Source: an uncultured Megasphaera sp. (GTDB lineage: Bacteria; Bacillota; Negativicutes; Veillonellales; Megasphaeraceae). From it: a DNA stretch of 64,000 nt. Shown in pieces: positions 50,665-58,808 of the stretch. Where the stretch lies: assembly GCA_900540735.1 (NCBI GenBank), contig UQHB01000004.1:1-64000 (forward strand). Direction: 5' to 3'. Within the stretch, counting starts at the first letter, position 1. The number at the start of each line of letters is the position of its first letter. The position numbers and the translations under genes are program-made. The notes beneath the pieces are model-generated. The model saw only the letters and a program-made list of their open reading frames with translations. It did not search any database and was not told where the DNA came from.

Positions 50665-51585
50665 TTATTTATTTAAATCCGGGAACGGGTTCGGGTTGCT
50701 GCGGTTGATTGGAGCATTGGTCTGAACATATTCAACGAGGATGCCTTGGTTCGTGCTCGGACGACGGAAGTTAACGATAATGTCGTCTGTGCCTTGAACA
50801 GCTTTCTGTTCGAGCATGCAGCCTGGGCATTCTTTTTCCATATGCTGACGAACAGCTTCAACGTCTTCTACTTCGAATGCGATGTGAGCGATGCCGCCTT
50901 TGCCGTCGTTGAATTTCGTGAGAACGCCTTCAGTCGGCATAATCATTTCAATCGGGCTGGAATCGTTTTCGTCTTTTTTGGTGAAGACTAAGTGTGCATG
51001 GTATGCATTTACGAAACCTGCATAGTCGACTTCAAGACCGTTCGTTTTGAGGAATTCATGCGCTTTTTCCATGGACGGAAGAACGATGCCGACATGGTGC
51101 AGACGCATCGGATGCCATGTGTCATGTAATTCGCCAGCTTCGCCGAGGGATTCAAACGGGTTAACATCTGTACCTTCGAGTTTGCCAACAGTCTGAACGT
51201 ATTCAACGAGGATGCCTTGGTTCGTGCTCGGACGACGGAAGTTAACGATAATGTCCGGTGTGCCTTCAACAGCTTTTTGTTCGAGCATGCAGCCCGGGCA
51301 TTCTTTTTCCATTTCCTGACGAACAGCTTCTACGTCTTCTACTTCAAACGCGATATGAGCGATGCCGCCTTTGCCGTGGTTGAATTTCGTGAGAACCCCT
51401 TCAGTCGGGATAATCATTTCAATCGGCGAGTTGTACGGGCTGCGTTTCGTGAAAATCAAATGTGCATGGTATGCTTTAACATAGCCAGCGTATGCGATTT
51501 CAAGGCCGTTAGCCTGAATGAAGTCATGTGCTTTTTGAAGAGTAGGAAGAACGATACCTACGTGATGTAATCTCATCGGTTTCAT
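50665..51585 (-). CDS. Tandem VOC protein, methylmalonyl-CoA-epimerase-like
   Basis: A 306-residue protein made of two highly similar VOC (glyoxalase-fold) units (about 4-135 and 160-292; offset 156 residues). Each begins MRLHHVGIVLP and contains GIAHIAFEVEDVEAVRQ and GILVEYVQT. The metal ligand pattern of methylmalonyl-CoA epimerase is kept: His8, His77, Glu128 in unit 1 and His164, His234, Glu285 in unit 2. It lies between pct and lcdC. By family it could epimerise a 2-substituted acyl-CoA; lactoyl-CoA epimerisation is a hypothesis. The repeats are nearly identical in DNA too, implying recent duplication. Confidence 0.8.
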   Translation of the reverse strand: MKPMRLHHVGIVLPTLQKAHDFIQANGLEIAYAGYVKAYHAHLIFTKRSPYNSPIEMIIPTEGVLTKFNHGKGGIAHIAFEVEDVEAVRQEMEKECPGCMLEQKAVEGTPDIIVNFRRPSTNQGILVEYVQTVGKLEGTDVNPFESLGEAGELHDTWHPMRLHHVGIVLPSMEKAHEFLKTNGLEVDYAGFVNAYHAHLVFTKKDENDSSPIEMIMPTEGVLTKFNDGKGGIAHIAFEVEDVEAVRQHMEKECPGCMLEQKAVQGTDDIIVNFRRPSTNQGILVEYVQTNAPINRSNPNPFPDLNK

Positions 51586-51631
51586 AATGTACTATGTCTC
51601 CTTTTGAAAAACTACTTCTTACAGTAATGAT

Positions 51632-53191
51632 TTATTTTTTTAAACCCATCAGGCCTTCTTGGAAGATACGAGCGTCCATTTCTTTGAGGTCGCTAGCAAT
51701 TTCCGGTTTGAAGTCCATGTGAGCTAAGATATCTTTTTCAACGTCAATGCCAGGAGCAACTTCGATTAATTTCAAGCCGTGTTCCGTTAACTGGAATACG
51801 CAGCGTTCTGTAACGTAGAAGACTTTCTTGCCGTTACGAGCAGCGAAAGAACCGTTGAATGTAATCTGGTCGACTTTCTTGACGAATTTAACGTTTTTAC
51901 CTTCTTGTGTAATGTGGAGTTTGCCGTCTTTAACTTCTGTTTTGAGGCCTTTAGCAGTGAAGGTACCGCAGAAGTAAACGACCGGAGTCTGCTGGGAAAT
52001 GTTCGGGAAACCGCCGCAGCCGGCAATATTTGTACCGAATTTGGAAACGTTGATGTTACCTTTTTCATCGCACTGTGCAAGACCAAGATATGCGATGTCA
52101 AGACCAGCACCATCATAGAAGTCGAACTGGTATGTATGGTCAATTAATGCTTCCGGGTTACGAGTGGAGCCGAAGAGCGGGCCGCCTTGAGGAACGCCAC
52201 CGATGGCACCATTTTCGACGGTCAAGGTCATTTCATCAGCAATGCCTTCTTCACTAGCAACGGTTGCAACGTATTCAGGAGCACCAACGCCGAGGTTAAC
52301 GACAGCGTTTTCAGGAAGTGCAAGAGCACCGCGACGGCCAATGATTTTCTTTGCATCGAGCGGAGAAAGTTCGCCAGAAGCTTCTCCTTCCGGAGCACGA
52401 CGTTCACCCGTTAAGGTTGGGTCATCAGCACAGCCGAATGCGAGTTCATGATCTTCTGGGTCAGCTTCGACAACGTAGTCAACATAAATGCCAGGGATTT
52501 TAACGAGGCGCGGGTCAACAGAGCCGTGAGCAACGACTTTCTTAACCTGAACGATGACGATACCGCCGCTGTTATGAACAGCTTGTGCAACGGAGGTTGT
52601 TTCGAGCGGGCCAACTTCCTGTTCGCATGTAACGTTACCAACTTCGTCAGCGTAGGTGCCGCGGAGGAATGCAACGTTAATGGGGAATGTCGGATAGTAG
52701 AGCTGTTCTTTACCTTCGAAGTTGACGAGTTTAACGATGTCTTCTTTCGTAACGTCGTTTAATTTGCCGCCTTCTTGACGGGGGTCAAGGAAGGTTTCGA
52801 GGCCGATATCTGTAAGAACGCCCATTTTGTGGCCTGCAATAGCACGGAATAAATGACACAACGTACCTTGTGCGCAGTTATATGCTTCGATTTTATTTTC
52901 GTTAGCAAGTTTAGCCATTGCCGGAACAGTCTGCCAGTGACCTAAGATAGCACGTTTTACGAGACCTTCATGAGCTAAATGTTCACCGCCATGACCTTTG
53001 CGGTTGCCCTGAGATGCTGCGTAAATATAGGTTAAGTTTTTCGGGCTCCCTGTTTCGAGGAACCGTTTTTCTAAGGCTTTTGTTAATGCTTCGCAATGAC
53101 CGCAGGCAACGAAACCAATAGATGTTAATGTGTCGTTATCTTTGACTAAGTTTGCTGCTTCAGCCGCTGTGATAATTTTCACTTTCTTCAT
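51632..53191 (-). CDS. pct: Propionate CoA-transferase
   Basis: A 519-residue class I CoA-transferase of the Pct family, moving CoA from propionyl- or acetyl-CoA to lactate. TLTVENGAIGGVPQGGP holds the catalytic Glu (about residue 326; Glu324 in the C. propionicum enzyme), and AASQGNRKGHGGEHLA and GVGAPEYVATVA are typical. First gene of the acrylate operon. The ATG at 53191 follows AGGAGG at about 12 bases; the in-frame ATG at 53221 has no ribosome site. A hairpin and palindromes lie upstream. Confidence 0.95.
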   Translation of the reverse strand: MKKVKIITAAEAANLVKDNDTLTSIGFVACGHCEALTKALEKRFLETGSPKNLTYIYAASQGNRKGHGGEHLAHEGLVKRAILGHWQTVPAMAKLANENKIEAYNCAQGTLCHLFRAIAGHKMGVLTDIGLETFLDPRQEGGKLNDVTKEDIVKLVNFEGKEQLYYPTFPINVAFLRGTYADEVGNVTCEQEVGPLETTSVAQAVHNSGGIVIVQVKKVVAHGSVDPRLVKIPGIYVDYVVEADPEDHELAFGCADDPTLTGERRAPEGEASGELSPLDAKKIIGRRGALALPENAVVNLGVGAPEYVATVASEEGIADEMTLTVENGAIGGVPQGGPLFGSTRNPEALIDHTYQFDFYDGAGLDIAYLGLAQCDEKGNINVSKFGTNIAGCGGFPNISQQTPVVYFCGTFTAKGLKTEVKDGKLHITQEGKNVKFVKKVDQITFNGSFAARNGKKVFYVTERCVFQLTEHGLKLIEVAPGIDVEKDILAHMDFKPEIASDLKEMDARIFQEGLMGLKK

Positions 53192-53222
53192 TGTCGAATC
53201 CAACCTCCTAATTTTGTTCATA

Positions 53223-53879
53223 CTTCAATCGAATTGGCGTGGCACTGCTCGCATTCTATTGAAGCATGAATGTAAGGAGAGCCGGTCCCATTCGATATGG
53301 AATTCAAAGAATTCCAAGATTTTGAATACATTTTTCAAATGCAATTCCAGTGGTCTTGAACTTCATACTGAATTATCAAGTAGAATAGTATCACGAAAAA
53401 GCTATAACGTCAAGGAATAGAAATGAACTTCTGTAAATATTTCTTGTGCATAGTATAAAAAGAAAGTAAACGAAAGTTTTTTAAGCATATACGTAGAATT
53501 TCAGTATATATAAAGGATAAAGTATAAAAAATTCAAGAAAAATGTAAAGACTTATTGTAGAATCATAGATAAAGGGAATAGGTATATCTGCTGTCATGGC
53601 ATAACAAGAAGAAAATAAAATAATGAGAAAATCGCAATTAAAAAGCAAAACCCATGCCGTAGAAGAATGGGTTTTGCTATCTGATTTCGGAATTTTAAGG
53701 AATCTTTGTGACAAAAGAAACAATCTTCAGACACAGGCTAAAAAGCACTGCTCTTGTGAAAAAGAACACATAACTAGTAGTCTTTTCCGAAAAATGGTGA
53801 CAAAATGAGTGGATTTTTAAAAATAGATGTATACAATTTGGAGATACGCCTATTCAAAAAAGTCAATATAAGGCAAATG
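53223..53879. promoter_or_regulatory. Gap upstream of pct: hairpin, palindrome, panE 3' region
   Basis: About 650 bases without a supported gene. Near pct lie a stem CTTCAATCGAAT/ATTCTATTGAAG (53223-53264, one mismatch) in the likely 5' leader and a perfect palindrome GGAATTC-AAA-GAATTCC (53299-53315), plus TTTGAA/TTCAAA at about 53332-53350. No single -35/-10 pair stands out. The right part is AT-rich, contains the panE terminator, and shows nothing else. Confidence 0.5.
53644..53678 (-). terminator. Leftward terminator for panE transcript
   Basis: AGCAAAACCCAT (53644-53655) and ATGGGTTTTGCT (53667-53678) form a perfect 12-base-pair stem; on the minus strand TTTTTAATTG follows. About 200 bases after the panE stop. 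Confidence 0.75.
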
Positions 53880-54818
53880 TTACGTATTACTGGACAAGAG
53901 GGAAAGCTGGCCTTGACGCGTCCGTGCTAAGAGGGCTTCGTAATACTTCGTTGAAAGCGGCGTAGCGACACCGAGTTCTTTGGCTGTACGAACTAAATAG
54001 CCGCTGAACGTTTCTAATTCGCTCTGGTGACCGGCCATGACATCCATCGCTAAGGAACTCGTCGTCTGCTTAGAATCTTGCCGCAGAATGCGTCCGTAAA
54101 TCGTATCGACTACGTCGCTGGCTAAGTGCACGCCTAAGGCCTTGCCAACAGCGTACGCTTCTTGGAGGAGGGCATAAAACTCTTGCCGTCTTGCAGCATC
54201 GTCTACGACTTCGCCAATGGTGCATTCATAATAGGCCGTCGTGACGTTATAAGCACAGTTTAAAATATATTTATTCCATAATTCAGCCTGAATATCAGAC
54301 GCCACTTGGCACGTAATCCCAGGATGATTGAGTACTTCATAGGCTTTGCGGAGGGCCTGCGTATTCGGCCCGCCTAAGACGACGCGCGTAAACTTCCCGG
54401 CTTGATGAATAGCATAGTCTTCATCAGAAGAAGACGTAATATAAATAGCTGAGTCGACGAGTTGCCCTTTCGTCAGGATTTGCTGTGCTACAGCAAAATG
54501 GTCGACACCATTCAAAATAAGGACGACGATTGTATATTTGCCAATGCACGGCAGCACAGCCGTCAAGGCATCGCGGAGTGAGTAGTTTTTTACGCATACA
54601 AAAATCATGTCTTGAATACCAGCTGTCGCCGGTGTATCCGTCACAGCCGGATGAGCCGTGTGGTCGCCAAAGAAATCACTATATACGACGAGGCCTTTCG
54701 TTTCTAAGGCTTTTTTGCGGGCCTTGCGAGCCACTAAGGTAATGTCATTGTAATTGGCGCAGAGCACAGAGGCAATGTAGCCGCCCACGCCGCCAATGCC
54801 AGTGACCATCAATTTCAT
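53880..54818 (-). CDS. panE: 2-dehydropantoate 2-reductase family (PanE/ApbA)
   Basis: A 312-residue NADPH-dependent ketopantoate reductase-like protein for pantothenate, and hence CoA, synthesis. VTGIGGVGGYIASVL is the nucleotide loop, VCVKNYSLRDAL and LNGVDH the core, and ELWNKYILNCAYN holds the catalytic Lys region. Paralogues of this family act on other 2-keto acids, so assignment to pantothenate is likely but not certain. It has a long 3' end reaching the terminator at 53644. Confidence 0.85.
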   Translation of the reverse strand: MKLMVTGIGGVGGYIASVLCANYNDITLVARKARKKALETKGLVVYSDFFGDHTAHPAVTDTPATAGIQDMIFVCVKNYSLRDALTAVLPCIGKYTIVVLILNGVDHFAVAQQILTKGQLVDSAIYITSSSDEDYAIHQAGKFTRVVLGGPNTQALRKAYEVLNHPGITCQVASDIQAELWNKYILNCAYNVTTAYYECTIGEVVDDAARRQEFYALLQEAYAVGKALGVHLASDVVDTIYGRILRQDSKQTTSSLAMDVMAGHQSELETFSGYLVRTAKELGVATPLSTKYYEALLARTRQGQLSLLSSNT

Positions 54819-54879
54819 ATGAATTCCTTCTTTCTATAAGAATATATAGTTAGTATAAAGCAAAACGGCTAGTTTAGAA

Positions 54880-54995
54880 AGTCAAAAATAAAATAGTCAA
54901 AAAGTCAAATAAAAGTCTTGACATATCGTAAAAACGGGACTATAGTATAGCCGTAATCAGGAAGAGGTTACAGAAAGACAAACGAAAAAGTCAAA
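54880..54995 (+). promoter_or_regulatory. AGTCAAA heptamer repeats at the hsp20 promoter
   Basis: AGTCAAA occurs at 54880-54886, 54895-54901 and 54903-54909, just upstream of the -35 box, and again at 54989-54995 in the leader. The heptamer equals the half-site of the heat-shock repressor CtsR (R-G-T-C-A-A-A), though the spacing here (one or eight bases) differs from the CtsR three-base gap. Confidence 0.5.
54918..54946 (+). promoter_or_regulatory. Promoter of the hsp20 pair
   Basis: TTGACA (54918-54923), 17 bases, TATAGT (54941-54946). A near-consensus housekeeping promoter, so heat control would be by a repressor. Confidence 0.8.
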
Positions 54996-55049
54996 TAAGC
55001 AAACCTTCCTGGTACATACAATGTTAATAAATTTTGAAAGAGGGTTTTT

Positions 55050-55478
55050 ATGATGATGAAAAATTTATTTCCAGTTGTAAGTGCCAATGATGTTTTCAAT
55101 GCTGATTCGATGTTTGACAATTTCTTACATGGCTTTGCTCCCATGAACATGCCGAAAGTAGATATTGAAGATAAAGGGAATGCCTATGAATTAAAAGCTG
55201 ATTTACCGGGCGTTGCCAAAGAAGATATTAACTTGACTTATGATAACGATGTGTTGATCTTGTCTGCTTCGCACGAAGAAAGCAAGGACGAACAAGACGA
55301 CCAGAAAAACTACATCCACAAAGAACGCATGACCAGCTCCTTCTGCCGTCAGTTCGTCGTCGATGACATCCAAAAAGATGGCATTAAAGCTACCTTCAAA
55401 GATGGTGTCTTAACTGTTGACATGCCGAAAATGGCTGCACAACCGGCACCACAAAGCCAGACCATTGATATTCAGTGA
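55050..55478 (+). CDS. Small heat-shock protein Hsp20, first copy
   Basis: A 142-residue alpha-crystallin-domain chaperone (about 36-135). PKVDIEDKGNAYELKADLPGV opens the domain and VLTVDMPK closes it (the I-x-V-type C-terminal strand), preceded by the short N-terminal arm. It holds unfolded proteins. Start ATGATGATG follows AAAGAGGG; the third ATG aligns with the paralogue's start. The two copies are about 70 bases apart and read from one promoter with AGTCAAA repeats. Confidence 0.93.
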   Translation: MMMKNLFPVVSANDVFNADSMFDNFLHGFAPMNMPKVDIEDKGNAYELKADLPGVAKEDINLTYDNDVLILSASHEESKDEQDDQKNYIHKERMTSSFCRQFVVDDIQKDGIKATFKDGVLTVDMPKMAAQPAPQSQTIDIQ

Positions 55479-55547
55479 TTTTAAGAATAAGAATCAAATT
55501 TACGGTATATAATATAATTGTTTTATAAAGGAAGAAGATAATGACTT

Positions 55548-55985
55548 ATGAAAAGCTTATTCCCTATTGTAAATGATAATGCTCCCTTTTTCCCGGATAA
55601 CGTTTTTGATAGTTTCTTTAATAGTTTTGCTCAACCTGTAGAAGGAGATTTCACAGTGCCTAAAGTCGATATTGAAGATAAAGGCGATGCCTATGAATTA
55701 GTTACAGATTTACCAGGTGTCACCAAAGAAGATGTCAATGTTACCTATAAAGATGATGTATTAACCTTGTCGGCTAAACACGAAGAACAGAAGGACGAAA
55801 AAGATGAAAAGAAAAATTACGTCCGTAAAGAACGTACATCCGCTTTGTTCCGTCGTCAGTTCGTCGTCCACAACATAGATAAAGATGGCATTAAAGCTGC
55901 CTTTAAAGATGGTGTCTTGACCGTCACCATGCCGAAAGCTGACCCGAAGAAAGTCGAAGAAAGCCATCGCATTGAAGTACAGTAA
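55548..55985 (+). CDS. Small heat-shock protein Hsp20, second copy
   Basis: A 145-residue paralogue of the preceding protein: MKSLFPIVNDNAPFFPDN against MKNLFPVVSANDVFNADS, with PKVDIEDKGDAYELVTDLPG and FRRQFVVHNIDKDGIKAAFK. The strong similarity of the alpha-crystallin domains points to a tandem duplication. It follows a 69-base gap with an own ribosome site (GGAAG) and is closed by a terminator. Confidence 0.93.
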   Translation: MKSLFPIVNDNAPFFPDNVFDSFFNSFAQPVEGDFTVPKVDIEDKGDAYELVTDLPGVTKEDVNVTYKDDVLTLSAKHEEQKDEKDEKKNYVRKERTSALFRRQFVVHNIDKDGIKAAFKDGVLTVTMPKADPKKVEESHRIEVQ

Positions 55986-56022
55986 TAGAGTAGAGTAAAC
56001 GAAATATCGTCATAGATACAAT

Positions 56023-56083
56023 AAAAACCCAGGAATCTCGTCCACCACGCTACATATGGTCTTACGAGACTCCTGGGTTTTGT
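56023..56083 (+). terminator. Terminator after the hsp20 pair
   Basis: A long stem AAAAACCCAGGAATCTCGT against ACGAGACTCCTGGGTTTT (one mismatch) with a loop of about 22 bases and TTTTGTTG at the end. Confidence 0.75.
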
Positions 56084-56357
56084 TGTAAGGATTTTACGTC
56101 ATCTTGTGATTGGTTCAGTTTTCTTTGACCTCTCTTTGCTTGTTCTTGTTCGTTCCTTATATTCCGTATTGTTTGCATGCATACAGTGTAATTTCAAGAA
56201 ATACAAGTAATGATGAGACGGAAGACTTCCATTTCTAACATTCAATCGAAAAGTTCGATGCACTTAAATTATCTTTCGCGATTACATGTACTCTTAGATA
56301 AACGAACTGAGAATACTACGATATGAAATCCTTTCGACACTATGCAGTTGTAAATAA

Positions 56358-56684
56358 TCAATTATTGATAATCAACGCAACGAAAACTAAATCATTTGGG
56401 CCCTTGTTTTCTAAGCCGTGACCTTTTCCGCTCGGTGTATAAGTGACATCGCCTGCTTTGACGGTTCGGACTGTGCCGTTATCGTCGTAAATTCCCTCAC
56501 CGGATAAGATATAATAGGCTTCTGCGTTGCCTTGATGAACATGGTAGCCCAAGGAACATCCCGGTTTCCATGTTACTTCTGCAAACATCCCGTTCTTACC
56601 CATTAACTGTTCTTGGGTGAGAAGCTGTTTTTTGAGGATGTAGCCTTTGCCACCGGCTGCGTGCTCTACTTTTTCTATGTCCAC
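56358..56684 (-). CDS. Cupin-domain protein
   Basis: A 108-residue single-domain cupin. GCSLGYHVHQGNAEAYYILSG is motif 1 (metal His-His-Glu) and the later GKGHGLENKG motif 2. Fold and size fit small metal-binding cupins; substrate unknown. The GTG at 56684 (VDIEKVEH) is preferred because AAGGTGAG lies nine bases upstream; an earlier GTG at 56693 overlaps that site. A paralogue lies 105 bases upstream in the same direction. The 275 bases between the Hsp20 terminator and this gene hold nothing recognised. Confidence 0.85.
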   Translation of the reverse strand: MDIEKVEHAAGGKGYILKKQLLTQEQLMGKNGMFAEVTWKPGCSLGYHVHQGNAEAYYILSGEGIYDDNGTVRTVKAGDVTYTPSGKGHGLENKGPNDLVFVALIINN

Positions 56685-56797
56685 TGGACTCACCTTCTTT
56701 CAACGAATGCTTAAGCATTTCTTGACTATATTATAGCATGTCATTTCACAAATGTCATGTAGAAATTAGAAAAAGATTATGCTATTTTTGCAACGAG

Positions 56798-57124
56798 TTA
56801 GTCACGAATGATGAGAGCCATGAAAATTAGGTCTTCTTTGCCAATATTGTCGATAGAATGGCCGTTATTGTGGACGTAAATCGTGTCGCCTTTGACGATT
56901 GTCCTCATAGTACCGCTGTCATTATAGGCTGCTGTGCCTTGCAGTACGTAGTAGGTTTCACTTTCTCCTATGTGTTCATGGTATCCCAGGGAACAGCCGG
57001 GCTTTAGGGTAACTTCTGCAAAGAGATTGATTTTTTCGTTCATTTGTTGTTCATTAAGAAATTCTTTGATGAGGCAGTACCCTTTGCCGCCCCAAGGATT
57101 GTCCATGCGCGTGACTTTAATCAT
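56798..57124 (-). CDS. Cupin-domain protein, paralogue
   Basis: A 108-residue cupin similar to the downstream one (GGKGYCLIKEFLNEQQM, CSLGYHEHIGESETYYVLQG, NNGHSIDNIGKEDL). The same metal-ligand pattern is kept. The pair is likely an old tandem duplication. Function is unknown; proximity to larA (leftward, after a 22-base inverted repeat) may be chance. Start follows AAAAGGAG. Confidence 0.85.
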   Translation of the reverse strand: MIKVTRMDNPWGGKGYCLIKEFLNEQQMNEKINLFAEVTLKPGCSLGYHEHIGESETYYVLQGTAAYNDSGTMRTIVKGDTIYVHNNGHSIDNIGKEDLIFMALIIRD

Positions 57125-57255
57125 GAGTATCGCTCCTTTTCGTTGTGATAGACTGCGCCTATTTTCTTTAGTATACCGTAAATATATGCGAAATAATGGA
57201 GCACTTCAGAGAATAAGACCATTTTTTTATGCTATTTGCGTGCTAGCTTAGGGGC

Positions 57256-57325
57256 CATATAGGGGTAGTCTTTTTACTTAAACCGGGAGCTAGCGCAACG
57301 GGCGTAAAAAGACTACCCCTATATG
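57256..57325. repeat. Perfect 22-bp inverted repeat
   Basis: Bases 57256-57277 (CATATAGGGG...TTTTTAC) and 57304-57325 are exact inverted copies with a 26-base spacer containing GAGCTAGC. It lies between a cupin gene and larA's terminator. No T-run on the far side fits a terminator in either direction. It could be an isolated REP/MITE-type remnant. Confidence 0.6.
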
Positions 57326-57345
57326 ATGGAACATAAGCGAATATA

Positions 57346-57383
57346 ACAAAAAATGGCTCTCCTTAGGGAGAGCCATTTTTTGT
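57346..57383. terminator. Terminator downstream of larA
   Basis: A perfect 17-base-pair stem (57346-57362 with 57367-57383, loop TTAG) with A and T runs on both sides; it ends the leftward larA transcript. Confidence 0.88.
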
Positions 57384-57394
57384 TACTGATTACT

Positions 57395-58699
57395 TTATTT
57401 CTGCAATACTGGAACGATTTTCGTGCAGTGCGGCATAATGTTGATGGTGTAATCTTTATCTTTGCCTTGTTCTTTTAATTTCTGCTGTGCAATATCCCAT
57501 GCTTCTTGAACAGTCGCAACAGGAATCTGGCCTGTACGGCGAATGTCCAAGAAGTTACGCGGTAACGTTACTAAGATAACCGTGTTGCGATGAGCCAAGC
57601 AGAAAAGGTTGTATGCAACGAAGAAAGGAATCGTAAATTTAGCGCGAAGAGCTGCTTCCATTTCTTCCATCGTGTCGTATTTGAAGCTGTCCATGTAAGC
57701 AGCCGGTTCTTTAATGTCCCGCGCTTCCATGATAGCAATGACGATACCGCCTTCTTTAACAGCCATTTCAGCCGGGTCATAGCATTTACTGCCTTGGTAG
57801 AGGCTGACATCGCTCGGATAGCCGCCAGCGCAAGCGAAGACGACATCTGTTTTTTGTTTCATCGGTACGCGCTGAATGTTGAGCGTATCTTCTGTGCCTT
57901 TACGCCAAGCTTCGTACCAGTCACCGCCGACCATTTCGCAGATTTCGCCGTCTGCGTTGATGATGGAGTGAACGAGGAAGCACGGATTAATTTTTTTGCA
58001 AGCTTCGACCATGTCGTCATTTAATGGGTTGTGGTCGATGAGGAGGGGACGAGTGTGCGGATTGACGCCGCCGCCAACTTGTTCTGCTAAGGCGTGGCAA
58101 TGGTTTTTCTGAATTGTATCGTACCCAGCAACGCCCGGGAGAATCAATTTACGGCCACCGCCAAAACCGGCGAAGAGGTGGGTTGTAATGCCGTCGACGA
58201 GGATGACTTTATCTGCATCAACGACGCGTTTATTTAAGAGTAACGGCGTACCCATCGAGGTTTTGCCCATATCGACGAGGGTCGGGTCTGTGCAGCTGTG
58301 CTGATAGGTCTTGACGCGCTGTAAGACTTCTTTACCGCAAACGACTTCGTCTTCTTCCAGAGTCTGCGGACGGTGGGAGCCTTGAGCGAAGACGATGTAA
58401 ATGTCGTCGTCAGGAACACCGGCTAAGTTTAATTCGTCAATAATGTAGACGAGGAACTGGCTCGATTTATTCCATGTCCGTGTAACGTCAGCAACGACGA
58501 GGCAAACTTTATCGCCTTTTTGGACTTTTTCTTGGAGCGGCGCACTGCCAATAGGGTGGCGCATGCAGTTAATCGTTGCTTCTTTGACATCGACAGGAGG
58601 AATGTCTTTTCCTTCCATGACGTCAGAAATATGTTCTTCTGGTAACATGACGGTCTGTTGTTGATCGCCAATACTAAAGGTAAATTCTTTTAATGACAT
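57395..58699 (-). CDS. larA: Nickel-dependent lactate racemase
   Basis: A 434-residue LarA-family racemase. The key residues align by number with the L. plantarum enzyme: His109 in AQGSHRPQT, His174 in ITTHLFAGF, Lys184 in GGGRKLILPG (pincer-nucleotide anchor) and His200 in QKNHCHA; Arg74 lies in DVTRTW. It interconverts D- and L-lactate, letting the acrylate pathway use both. The larBCE cofactor genes are not in the window. Start 58699 follows GTGGAGAAG. Other LarA paralogues act on different 2-hydroxy acids. Confidence 0.9.
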   Translation of the reverse strand: MSLKEFTFSIGDQQQTVMLPEEHISDVMEGKDIPPVDVKEATINCMRHPIGSAPLQEKVQKGDKVCLVVADVTRTWNKSSQFLVYIIDELNLAGVPDDDIYIVFAQGSHRPQTLEEDEVVCGKEVLQRVKTYQHSCTDPTLVDMGKTSMGTPLLLNKRVVDADKVILVDGITTHLFAGFGGGRKLILPGVAGYDTIQKNHCHALAEQVGGGVNPHTRPLLIDHNPLNDDMVEACKKINPCFLVHSIINADGEICEMVGGDWYEAWRKGTEDTLNIQRVPMKQKTDVVFACAGGYPSDVSLYQGSKCYDPAEMAVKEGGIVIAIMEARDIKEPAAYMDSFKYDTMEEMEAALRAKFTIPFFVAYNLFCLAHRNTVILVTLPRNFLDIRRTGQIPVATVQEAWDIAQQKLKEQGKDKDYTINIMPHCTKIVPVLQK

Positions 58700-58808
58700 G
58701 AGTATCTTCTCCACTTCATTAATTAATTTCAATACTAACAAGTAGAATTATATCATGCCTGTTTTTTTGTTCAAGATGAAAGATACGAGAAGATATGGAA
58801 ATTTGTCA

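Noticed and set aside
53130..53420. Plus-strand ORF of 96 residues over the pct start
   Set aside because: It overlaps pct and its regulatory region, with no ribosome site or recognisable domain.
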